NCBI GenBank assembly: GCA_036877525.1
Contig: JAZGTH010000116.1
Location: 1,426,001-1,490,000, forward strand
Direction of reading: 5' to 3'
DNA length: 64,000 nucleotides
Source of the DNA: Chromobotia macracanthus
Taxonomy: Eukaryota > Chordata > Actinopteri > Cypriniformes > Botiidae
Shown: piece by piece, positions 49,059 to 61,500 of the stretch
Layout of the letters: each line of letters starts with the position of its first letter
Position numbering within the stretch: position 1 is the first letter of the stretch
Position numbers and translations under genes: made by a program
Notes under the pieces: model-generated
The model's input: the letters and a program-made list of their open reading frames with translations, nothing else
The model's database searches: none
Told to the model about the DNA's origin: nothing

Positions 49059-50327
49059 GTTGTAATTCTGAATCAGCCTGTCATTGAAAATGATAAGAAT
49101 AACAGACATTCCCTTTAGTCAGAAACATTTGCTGGTTGTTATTTTGCATTTGTAGGTCTTTGGGGGTCAAGTATGTCATTATGCATGTTTATTACCACCC
49201 AACAGACACATTCAGCTGTTGCTGATAATGTCTAGTCTAAAGTGCATAGATTCAGATTAATGATGGATCTGTCATTATGCTGGCACATGCTGATGATGTA
49301 AATGAGATGTCTGCTTTTAATTGCCATATGGTGCTTTTACAGCACCTCTAAATCAGCTCGCTCAGCATGTTTTATTAGATCAGACTCATTTTCTACACAG
49401 AGATGTATCTGTAATAATAATAATAGCGTTATTTATATTTCATATTTTATTTTTCAGTATAGACATGGATTGTTGTTCAGCTGTTTACTATGTATGAAGT
49501 ATTGCAGATTGATAACATGTAACCTCCCAAAAAGTCCACTTTTTAAAATTGAAAGCTCTATGAATTGTACAGTCAATTAAGAGTATTTTATTTATGGCTT
49601 TCTGCTCACACACGGAGGCACTAAATTTATTACATTTCAATGCAAACATCAACTTGAATTATCTGAAAGCTCTAGCATAAGTGAAGTCCAGCCTCTATTC
49701 ACTTTGTCAGGCACACTGGCTGCATTTTGTTTGTAGACCTCGAGGAGTTCCGTGGATCAATTTCTCTACCAGCATTAGCATACAGAGATGCACCTAAAAT
49801 AGATTAATGATCCTGTCTGGTGACTAGTCAGAAACGTAATCAGACGCACTGCTAAGTTTAAAGAGTAAGGCTCAGATGCCCTGGGGCTTATTGTTGTGAC
49901 ATCTGTTTCGGGAAATAAGAATCAATTTTTTTAATGCAAACAAAGTGCTTTGTGAGAGGAAGATAGAAAATAAAGATGGAATTTTAGAGTGCGAGTTCTA
50001 CTAAAGAGCAATGAACTGAGATAGCATGTGATGCCTCAGTGATTTTACTTCTCTCGGGAGATATAAGAGATAGTGACAGCATTACTGAGAACATTGACTT
50101 TTTAAATGCCACTTTAACAAAACTGTTGAGAATGCACACAGTATTTTGTTGCTTTGCAACATCATGTCTCCTTCAAGGTAATCTTTACATAGCCTTCACA
50201 GATGCTAAAGGCTTTCACTTTCAAGGCAATGCAAAACTAAATATTCTCTAAAAATGCAGCATTCATGTTACTTTGCAGCTGCCTAACCCCTGTCTGTCAT
50301 GAAGTCTTAATTTCACATAGTATGTTT

Positions 50328-50428
50328 TAAAGGTATAGTTCACTCAAAAATTCTTTCCATTGATTTATTTTTTTTCCAAACCTGTGTGTCTTTGTACTCT
50401 ATGGAACATAAACGGAGATGTTAGGAAA
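50328..50428 (+). repeat. Diverged cyprinid repeat
   Basis: The stretch taaaggtatagttcactcaa, then ccaaacctgtgtgtctttgt and tatggaacataaacggaga, is a decayed copy of the family seen at 30905 and 44490. Confidence 0.6.
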
Positions 50429-52465
50429 TCAATCATTGGCATGAAATCGTCAGGAACATGTTTTGATGCACACTTTTTTGTACTATACATAAATGTAAAT
50501 GAGATTTGAGAGCTACGGAGGAGAGGATTTAGGGGAGGCTAGTATTCCTGGTTCATGATTTGAGGTAATTGGAATTAGGGAGGACACTAGCCATACTTCC
50601 TGTTCCACACACACATAGTCAGCCCAAACAATCTATCTCTTTACACTGAGACGGGAAGCTGCACTCAGAGCCAGCATAGTGAAATTAGCCCTTTACCCAC
50701 TAAAAACACCACATGTTGCTCAATTTAGAAGAAGAAGGGTAGCTCTTTGGAGCACAGACAGAATGTATCACACGATGTGGCTATTCAGTGGCTCTGTTGA
50801 TACCTCAAGCATGGCTGTGCATTTAAGGAGGTGAAGCTTAACCCCAGAGTGAAGTCGGTAGATTAGCCTGCACTTTAAGCTTTCAAATAAAGCCTTTACA
50901 ATAGAAGTCTTCTGCTTCTTAGGAAGTTTTCAGCAGCCAGGGATTGTAACTGCTTTAAAGATTGAGGTCTGTCAGAAGGTACATATGTTCTTCAGAAGGT
51001 ACTGACTCCCAACATTCCCCTGCTTACAACCGCTCTTGCATGTCTTAAAGGGGATGTACTGTATACCACCACATCAGGCCTCCTATGCCACGTCAAGCTT
51101 CTTCCTGAATTCTGTGGGTAGTTGTTGGGCATAAAAACTTTCCTGCGGTTGCTCTGCTAATCCTGTGTTCCAGAAAAGAGAAAATCCAGCTGTTATTATT
51201 CAAGTATTCCTTATGAGTTTCCGCCAACTATTCCCTATTGAGAGTGATCGTTCAGATCCTGAAAAAACATCTCTCAAGTGCACAAGCATTATCAGAACTC
51301 TGGTTCTGAATACAAACACTTGTGGAATGTTTTTAAAAATGACTCAACTGTATTCTGCACTGTGGTTTTTGAAGCAAAATGTTTTGTTCAATGTTTTCTA
51401 GTTATGTAAAATTTTACAGCCACAAACTCAGTCTGTTTTCATATTTTTCCAAAGAAAGGGAAAGAAAATGATGGAAATTAATGTAGTTTATTACCTTAGT
51501 AGCATAAGAGTAAATTTACTGCAAACTTAATGCAGGTAAATTGTGTTCTAACTCTTCAAGTAGCATAATCATAGTGCTAACTTGTGGGTCCTGTATGTCA
51601 AAACAGCTTTCAATATAGGTCAAGATGTTGTTATAAATATGCAAATTAAAAGGTCTTTTACAGTCTCTGGGGTTAAACATACATGGCTGCTTGTAAGTTT
51701 TTTATTAGTGAAGGTCTTATGTACTGTACACATCAATAACATATTAACAAAATGTGCCATGATGGTACTACAACAGTGTTTTTGTTTGCAATGTATGATG
51801 GCAGTATTATGTTGACCATGTTTGTACAATGCTTTCCCTTGGACTATAATTAAGTTCCGTGGTATTACCAGCTGATGCCATCACTGTACCACAGTATCTC
51901 CACAGTATTGTTTTGTAAAGGATAAGAAGATAAGAGTAGCACTGGGTCACCTAGAAAGAGGCATTCTGGTTTGTAGGTCAGGAAGAAATGCCAAATTCCT
52001 CTTCCCAGACCATTTGCAGTTGCAGCTCGGAGCAGCTGAACGTGACCTGTTTTTTAGAGAAAGGCAAGAGAGAAGAAAAAGAACTTAGTGGGGTGTACAG
52101 CCAAGATGCCTACATCACTTCCTGCCGCATCTGGCAATGATCAGAGGGAGGAGGGAAGAGCCCCGGACCAGTGGGAGCTCTGCTCTGTAACTTTAGAATA
52201 GAGCGGCATGTAGCAGATTTCACAAGTCTAACGGCCCTCTTTCTCCCTCCACCCTCCCACATTACACTGTTGATTCAAATGTAAACATCTTACTGTGATG
52301 TAGATGATTTCTCTTTAGAAATCTCGCTATTATAAAAATAAAAAATATCGAAGTATTGTAGATGTATAATATAAAAGATTAAAAAAAAAAAAAAAGTTTC
52401 TATCTCTTCTTCAACGTGTGTCTGTCAGGATGACGTAGGGACTGAGGCTGGAGGACAGAGCAGAG

Positions 52466-52570
52466 ATGAGCCTCACGTCCTGGTTCCTTGTGAGCAGTGG
52501 GGGAACGCGCCATCGGCTGCCCCGTGAAATGATCTTCGTGGGTCGTGATGACTGCGAGCTTATGCTGCAG
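52466..52570 (+). CDS. cep170: cep170 exon 2: start codon and first FHA strands
   Basis: Coding part of 105 nt: [20 protein letters not shown], then [15 protein letters not shown], phase 0 out. The exon itself begins at 52429 after tgtctgtcag. The ATG has a purine at -3. The donor is gtctgg. Confidence 0.95.
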
Positions 52571-55500
52571 GTCTGGAACTGTGTCTCCATTTCTGATACA
52601 TCATTACCATGTTATTAAGAAATGTCTATTAAAGGTGAAGTTGGGATTTTTTTTCAATATTCTTGCATCAGAGCTCAAATTGTTAAACCAAATGTCTGTC
52701 TTTGGGTGTAAAATGTCACAGATATTTGTGTGATGCACAGAAGACTTTTCTATCATAATAACAGTGCTAAGTGCTGTATTGGAACAATTATGAGAAACAA
52801 TATCTCACATGCTCTCAGTAAAGATCATAGTAAAGACAGACAGAGAAATACTCATTTACAACCAGAAGGCAAGTTCTGTTCCAGCTAAGTGGCATGACTG
52901 TTACTATCTACCTCAGCATCAGTATACACATGCTAGTCATGCAGTTTTATTAATAGAAAGTGGGGCAAACAGCTCACAGGACACTTATAGATGTACTACA
53001 GGGTCTAACTGCTAATGAATAAACTGTAAAGGCAAGCATTGCGAGTGAGAGTGCCAGTCTTGTTATTAGAGCTCTGAATAACTGGGTTCAATCCAAAAAC
53101 AAAATATGACCATGAGCATAAAAAATTCTCCCCACCCCCAACTAAAAATGTCCAATAAATTCAAATAATGGATATTTTTGAGAACATTGAATAAAATGTT
53201 TTTTAAAAAGATGTATAAAAATGTCAAAACAACAAAGAAATGTTCTTAGTCCACTTACATAACTGAGTATACAGATTTTATTAAACTGAAGATGAAGAAT
53301 CTGCTTCTGGGGTCTCATGAATTTAAAACAGTAGTGTTTGGTTGAAGTAAACAAAGCTTTGTGTGATAGAACCCCCCTAATGTCCCTCTTTGCCATGTCA
53401 GGGTCTGACATAAATCAAATTCAGTCTGATTGGCTGACTCAACCATATGTTTTAACAATACATGTACATATGGTGCACGCAACTAAATCTCCTCATAATC
53501 AGCTCTTAAAGAAGCATTTCCTTCTATTTATATCAGATTTGTGTCAGTTTAGGTATGTTGCACATGTAAGATATTTCACCTTCAGTTTGTATCATTGCTA
53601 CAAGGCAAAATACTTGAATGCAACATGAATGCAAACTTTTTTTATTCCAAAAAAACATCAAAGTCCTGTAGCAGTACTGCTGAGAGTCTGTCATTCCTAC
53701 TCTTGCTTTTATCTGTGTGTGATTGCAGTCTCGCAGTGTAGACAAGCAGCATGCTGTCATCAACTATGAGTCCAGCAGTGATGAGCACAAAGTCAAAGAT
53801 TTGGGAAGTTTGAATGGGGTGAGTAAGAGAGAAAACTGAGGTGATCATACTTTATTAGACTGTCTGAAATGCTTGATTCTGATTGGGCAGTTGTGGTATT
53901 CTGGTGTCAAGTGTTTTTGTATAATGACCGCTAAACTGTATAATTGCTGCTGTCCCCGGCAACTGCATAGCTGTTCTAGTTAGTTTATCTCATTTCACTA
54001 GCCACTAAGCAGGACAATGTATAATGAGATTTGTAATAATGAGAGACTGACTACACATTTCCCTCATGCATTTTAGGTTTAAAGTTACATTTTCCATTTT
54101 TATGTGTATTCACTCTTGTCCCAAACCTTGTAAAAGATAAGATGCTTGTGCCTTTTCCTTTTTATTTGAGTGATGAATGTGTCATAGTTTTAAACATTAT
54201 TGATGTATTGAAATGCATACTACTTTGCCTCAGCCTAAAGTATGCATTTGTGCCAGAGCAACTGTGTCCTAAGAGACCAGCAGAAAAAACTTTGACTAAA
54301 TCTGAATTTATGGGCCAGATTGATTGTTCAGCTCACACAAATTGCAACGTCTTCCTGTTGAGTCATGCTAAGGGTTTCCCTTCCTGTCCTGCTGTTTGGC
54401 AGGAAATTACTATTGTAGCATGTTTACCATATTATCCATGTTCTTTTTTGCTGTTTTAATACAGCTAACAAGTTTTCATGTTGACCAGGGATCAGTTTTC
54501 AAGCGCACTGAAACAAGCCCAGACATCATGCAAACATATTCCTTTCTTTATATTTGGCACAATAACATGTTAAAAAAAGCAAAATGATGGGAAATAACTC
54601 CAACTCAACCACTGAGTAGTCTGCACACATTCCCAAATTCTGACCACATTCCAGACCAAATGTCTTAAGGTCTTTGGATATTATATGAAGACCAGAGGAG
54701 GAGACTGATTCAGCTCTTCAAGGGAAATTTTAGACTTGAATGCTTTAGAAACTGCTTTGTCAGTGGTCCCCCTCACTCCCCCTCTTTGTTGGGTTCTGCA
54801 GGAAGCGTCTGATATTTGAGACAGCAGACCTCACAGCTCACATTATAATCACCCTGAAGGTTTTCTTTGTGAGTTTGCTCACTGTGGTGGTCTGTTTAGA
54901 GGGATCTGTAAACCGTTTGTGCACTTTGAAAGTTTCATTAAACAGGCAAATGTCTTCACTACCCTTTTGAATGCCAGGTCATAAGTACTTTAGCTATGTA
55001 GTTTGGGGATATCAGAGCTATAGGTTTGTTCACAATAAACCAGTTTTGGGGTTTTAGTCTTAAACGTGGCATTATAATCTAATTTGTTGGTGAATAAAAA
55101 GCCAGAAATTGTTATGTAGGCTTTTAATTTGACAACTTTGTTTTTTTTTTCAGACATTTGTGAATGATGTCAGAATCCAGGAGCAGCTGTATATCACTTT
55201 AAAGATTGATGACAAACTGAGGTTTGGATATGATATCCTTCAGTGCACATTTTATCTGCTACTTCGCTCAAAAGAGTCAGTATTTATTTGTAGTACGGTG
55301 CAGTTTAGTATGTGACTTTAATAATGTAATAGATAGAAATTTGTGTATGTATATATATATAGTATGTATGTACAGTTGTACTGGAGATTGTATTCCTTAG
55401 CTTTGTTTACATACCAACCTCTTCACTGTGGTGCGCGGGGAGCTACATGTGCCAGAGGAGGCGTTGAAGGTATGTCTGTTTATTCAACAAACACTATATC

Positions 55501-58500
55501 TCTTTATAAGAAAATATAACTACCAGTTTTTCAAGATTTTCAGTTTTTCAAAAAACAATTGTCTGCTTGCTGATTCTGGGTAATTTATTGATCTTTACAG
55601 ATTAATGCCTGATGACAGTTCCTTTCTGATTCTTTATTGTGTTCTCTCTACATTCCCTCCTTCCTTCTGTCAGCATGAGAAGTTCACTAGCCAACTCCAG
55701 CTGGGAAAGAAGCCCACCTGTGCAGAGTCTGTAAAAACCCCCAAGTCTTCACCAGACAAACTCAAAGCGAGCAAACCTGCAGAGATTAATCCTGAGCCAG
55801 CAGTCAAATCTGCAGAACCTAGCAAAGCAGATGACAAGATGCCAGGTAAAGACCTGCTTGGTGATTTCAGGGTATACAGAAATTTATGAATATACAGATC
55901 TAAGCTTTTAACCCACTTAGTTGGTTGTGAGAACTTAACTTGAGACCAGATATATAGTTTTGCATCCTTTGTTCTTGTTGTAGTTACCTTTAGTTCTTAT
56001 GTACTTCGGTATGTTGCTTACATATCTTCCCATCATAAATGGGAGTGAACTCAATTAGGCTAATAAATCCTCTTCCGCAGAGGTGAAATGATCTTAATCT
56101 GTTTTTAACTGAGGTACTAATAGCAGGTTTGAGTGATCTTCTGATTGAGGTCAAGCACCTGGGCGGCATTCAGAAAAACCATTAACTCTCATCACAGTGC
56201 ACTACATCACATTATAAAAAATGAGTGACAAAAACATGTGACAAGTGGGAAAGAGTAAAATGACTCTCTGGGTATGAAGAATGTTGCCCTTATTTTTTGG
56301 ACATATGAAGGCTTAAGTATTAAACAAACCCTAACTAACTTATTACTCAGTTTATACTATGGACATGAATAATACCTCAAATTATGTAGCTTGTTGAGAT
56401 GACGTTCTTTTGCTGTGATCATACACCTTTATGTATCGGCAGCATAGACTGAACACAGACTGTTATAACCTATCTAAACACAGCCACATACCTCACACGT
56501 AGTTTACATGTTACCCTATGCAATTAGAACTACAGTTCAGCCCTGTTGTGAAGTGTGGGGTGTTTAATAACAGGGAAGAGAACAGCCCCACGCCCATGCC
56601 TCTATTTTCCAACCATCAGAATGTCAGGGGCGGGTAGCGTTCAACATGCACTCTTATCTCATTGCCACCTGGTTATTTTATCCTGCTAACTATCAGGTTG
56701 GTGCAAGAGTTCCACCGTCTTCTGTTGTCAACGTTGCGTCTGTGTGCAGCACAGAAAATGCTGATTTGTGCACCAAACACATGCTCTGCAGCCATAAAAT
56801 CTCTGTATTAACATGATGGCCAAAAAGCCATATGCCCTCAAATGTCATTCTCTTTCACACTGATGCCCCCGATGCAGTTAGGACACATAGGAGCCAATAG
56901 CATGTGGTGTCATTTACATCAAACGTGGTAATGCGACCCAAGCAACACAAAGTAAAACATTACTATATATCAGAGAAAAAGATAATGGGTAGATAACGAT
57001 ACACAACCATGTGCAGTACAGATGAGTATACAGTATGTATGCACTGTATAATAACCCTTGTCATCAAAGCAAGTTCACTCACAGATATATGCACATTTTT
57101 AAAACAGGAGATATAGCAGCCCTGCATAGAGGGACCCCATTGTATGGACAGCCATCTTGGTGGGGTGACGGTGATGCGGATGACGAGAATTCCTTTAAAC
57201 AGGAGATTAAAACATCTGGAAAAAAACAGGAAAGCAGCGGGGCAGGTAAGGTGACCCAGAATCCTTTGCAACACAAATGTTATTGGCTGGATTCAAAAGA
57301 TTCAAGACCTTATATGTTGGATGGGTACACTAGAATAATTTGTATTTGGCACAGATTGCATTAGTTCTTTAATATGATTGAATAAAAACAATAAAGCTTT
57401 ACCTTAATAGGAAGAAAAATATGTGTATGACACATTTTCCCTAGAAAATTTCTCATTAGTCTATATGTGGACTAGTAAACAGTCACAAGGACATGCATAT
57501 AAACTGTGAGCAGTGCTACACCAAAGAGGACAGTTGGTAAAATTTGAATTATTTGCACGTATTCCAGTACAGAAGTGTAAAATCTGGCGTGTGCTAGTGT
57601 GTTTTGATCCAAGGGTTTACAATCGCATTAACTTGGACCGTATAGAAGTAATGGGATTGTAGATTACTGAAGCTTTACCCCAGCAGGACATCATGTGTTT
57701 GCTATGGACACTAAACCTGACAAGTGGAGTTAGTCCAGAAGTCTCTTTTGGAAAAGAATGGACAGCCATATTTTGCACTTACTAAGTCATGTTTTCTGCT
57801 TTCGTGCTTTTAGTTGTAAAACAGGTTGAAAACAGAAGTTTTTTTCTATATTTTTTAAGTGATTTAGGATGTCAAATTGGCATGTTTAGAAGTTGAATAA
57901 GTATTTAGTATATAGTCATCATAACTATCACTGTTGCTCAGGGTTAAAGATCAGTGGAAAGCAGTTATTTAAAGTATGGGCAGTCTGGAAATCAGGGAGG
58001 GCTAACAGGTTTTAGACCAAAACAACTATAAACTTGAGTATTTTTAGGATTTTATTCTCTGTGATGTGCACTTCTTGAATTATTGGAGGTTTGATCATCT
58101 TCCATACACACAAAGCCTAGAATTCATTCAGCACTCTTGCCCTTGAGCCTCCTTAATATCAATATCCTTAATATCCTTATAATTCACCCAAAACATCACC
58201 ATCTCTGTTCAAAGGAACAAAATCTACTTGTTTCTTTCTGAGGGAATGTTGGGTCAATTTATCTTGAAGGGGTAGAGCTGGCACACTGACTGCCATTGTT
58301 TGACAAAACCTTACAGTCTTTCAGTTACAAAGACAGCAGATTTGGGTTCAGGAGACGATGGAGCTGGCAGAGACTCTAAATGAATCAGCATTATTTGTAT
58401 CAGCCATAATAAATCACAGAGCTGCCACAGAGAGAGAGAAAGTCATTCAGGCAACAGTCCACTGCATTAAAGCGTACACTGCCATCACCTCCCAGCGCTA

Positions 58501-61500
58501 TTTTAGATTGCAGTCAAGGCTGTGTTTAGTAGGGCAGGGACTCACAGCACAGCTTAGGAAAGAAACAGGAAGAGAATGTAAAGGGAACAGGCTCCCTTGA
58601 GACGTGAACAGAGTCATTTGTAAACAGGCCCCACCCCCTCCATCTCTATTGTCACAGAGGCGTGTTTGCCTTCTCCAGTGTGACAGCAGCTCCGCTCACC
58701 ACTGGGGAAAACACACATGCTAGATTTGTGAGTATTTTTAAACATTTATTTATTGTTTATAGTTACATTAACTTTAATATTCCGTTTTTATGCTTGGTCA
58801 TCTATTTGTACTGCACACAAATGGAAGTTTTAATTATAAGTTTCCATTTATCTTAATTGTTCTCATAAGAGACAGAAAATTACCTTCTACCTGACAGATG
58901 TTTCTATCTGGTCAGTTCTATCTAGTGCTTATTGATTAGTGATTTTTTTAAGTTTTGTATTCTGCCAGAGATTTGTTGTTTGCGGGTGTAAAAAGAAATG
59001 TCTTTGCTTTGCGCGTGCTTCAGGAGGAAGTGTGAAAATATTTTTAAAAATGGGAAGTTTCAGCTGCGTTCTGATTGGTTGTTTAGGGAGAGGATGAAGT
59101 TAAACATAACTTTGGGAAAATTAAATATAGTGATATGGTAATTGTGGAAATGTCAGTATAACTTAGTGATTTATATTTATTCCGATGATGTTACATTTAG
59201 AAAGTGTTGAGGTGCATGTCAAAGATGTTGCTGTCAAGTATTTACTAAATTATCTCAGGAAATGTTTATTTAAATTAAACTCTGAAAGAAATGTGTTTAA
59301 ATATTAGACAGAATCCCTGACTAATGTTTTTTTATTAGTTTGGTTTGGATGCGTTTTAGAAGTAAAACTTCTCCAATCAACATTTGCCTCAAAAATCATT
59401 GACATTAAAATCAATGAAATGGTGTAGCATTAGGCAGTTGCTGCTAATAGAAAATTTAGAATCGTGCCTGGGGTGAAACAGCATCTGTCATGAACAGATT
59501 CAAGTTGCTAATGTGCCATTACCCATAGCATTAATTCTTGCCAACTGACAGACATTACACGGTGGCTTTGTTGTCCAGACAATAATTAAAGTAAACAGTC
59601 TGGACGCTTAAAACAAGCTAATCTGATTTTACATTTTAAGGCCCTGCCCCTTATAGTAGTCAAAGATGGTGACCCTTTTTTATTCTTTTTTGTGGGCCCA
59701 CAGACAGCAAAGAGGTCAAGCGAGGTGATAAATCGAAGGAAAATGGTCTGGGGTCTGTAGGCGCTGAGCCCAGCTACTTTGAGATTCCCAGCAAGGAGGG
59801 AAAAATGGCAGAGAACGGCATCCATGAGATCCCAACAAAGGATACTGAGTGCGTAGGGGCAGCAAAATCTGCCTCAAGCAATACCGCAGCGCAGGCGAAC
59901 ACCTCATTCACCATTGAGTTTGACAGCACTTCCCCAGGGAAGGTCACCATTAAAGATCATGTGTCTCGTCCACGACCTAAAAAATCACCTCATGTTGGGG
60001 GTAAAGACCTCAGCACCCTGCAGGCAGCCATCATGGCTTCTGAGAGCAAAGTGGCCGACTGGCTCGCCCACAATGACCCTCCTCTAGTGAGGCGTGAGTC
60101 CACAGAAGAAGACAGTAAGAGTATCAAGAGCGACGTGCCTGTTCACCTGAAGAGGCTTAAAGGTACGCCGTCACATTTATTAATGTAACAGATACTTTTA
60201 TACAAACTTAAAAATGAGAATAACAAGTAGTATTAATTTGTATACATAAATAACACAGTAAATGTAGCAATACCAAGTTTTCTGTGTAGCAGGGTGTAAT
60301 AGTATGTGTAAAATTAAAATTCTGTCTTTGTTTACTCACCTTCATGTCCCATCCAGTATGTCATGCTGTAATTTGGAACACAAAGCACATTTTCTCTTAT
60401 TGTATTCATTTTCATCCTTGTATTTTCCTTCATTTTTGTTTTACCCTTTTTAGATGGATGATTTTAGAACAAAGGAGTAGATGTACTTATGAGAGAGGCA
60501 GGGCAGGGGGCCTTATCTTAGGAGCCCTGAAGGAAATGAAATGGCTTTAAGAGTTTCTGTCAGCTTGAAGCTTCCTAAAATAATGGCTCTGTTCCTCAGT
60601 TTTGAAAATGTGTATTTGAGCATTGCTACAGAATCATGCAGTAAGTTATTGGGCATTTAACAATTAAAAAAGCTCTGTGTTAAGCAAAATCATTGCTTAA
60701 TAAAAACCAAAGATGTCCACTACCTGAGGCATAATCTCTGTAATTTTATAGACATCCAGTCCTTTATATTGGCTGCTGTTTTATGACCCCTAAATATAAA
60801 CCCTCAAGATTTTCTCATTGCTAGTACAGGGGTTCAATATTCATGACATCAGCAAACTGTACTTTACTGAACTCTGCAGCTGGCCAATAATTGGGTTGTG
60901 TAGTGTCAGCTGCATTTCCTATTCCAGAGGATTAGCTGCCATCTAGCACTTTTACAGTCCTTTTTCCTTACACCTACTGATAGAGCTTAGCAAACAGTCT
61001 GTGGTCAACTCTCCTCTTTCTCCTTAACCTCTCTTAAGGAAGTACATAAGAGACTCTGCAGCAGCAGACCTGCATCGATATCCGTTCAGTTAATTGATCT
61101 AAGTGGCAATTTAGCAAAATTTTGAGACCAAGACGTGATACCAAAAAACAAAATCTCATTATACAGATCACCCAGGATGCTTCCCTCCGGTAGGGACTTT
61201 CTTTTTGCCAAAACAGCAGCATTGGAACTGGAAATTTCCTCGCCTCAGCATAGCTTGATTCCATAATGAAATGGATGTTAATTTGTAAGGACTGTGCGCT
61301 TTGCAGCCAGAGGAAAACTGACAACTGTATATGTGTGAGCTCTGAGTGTGCAGGGCTGATAATTGATGAAGGCTGTTAGACTATGTGGTCTATCCAGTCC
61401 CAGGCGTGGTTCTTTTCGTGCTAGCTGGGCTTGTGTTTGTTAACGCAGTTGGCTTTCTGAAACTGCAATGCTACTGTTTGTTTTGTGGGGTGAGATCAGA

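Larger units (their letters stand above)
46442..52428 (+). other. cep170: cep170 intron 1
   Basis: A 6.0-kb intron from the noncoding exon to the ATG exon. It contains a MITE-like element (47279-47580), a duplicated 39-bp unit (48982-49058), a diverged repeat (50328-50428) and candidate regulatory blocks near 48325-48420, 49650-49880 and 52010-52260. A poly-A run lies at 52381-52395. No coding exon is supported. Confidence 0.65.
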
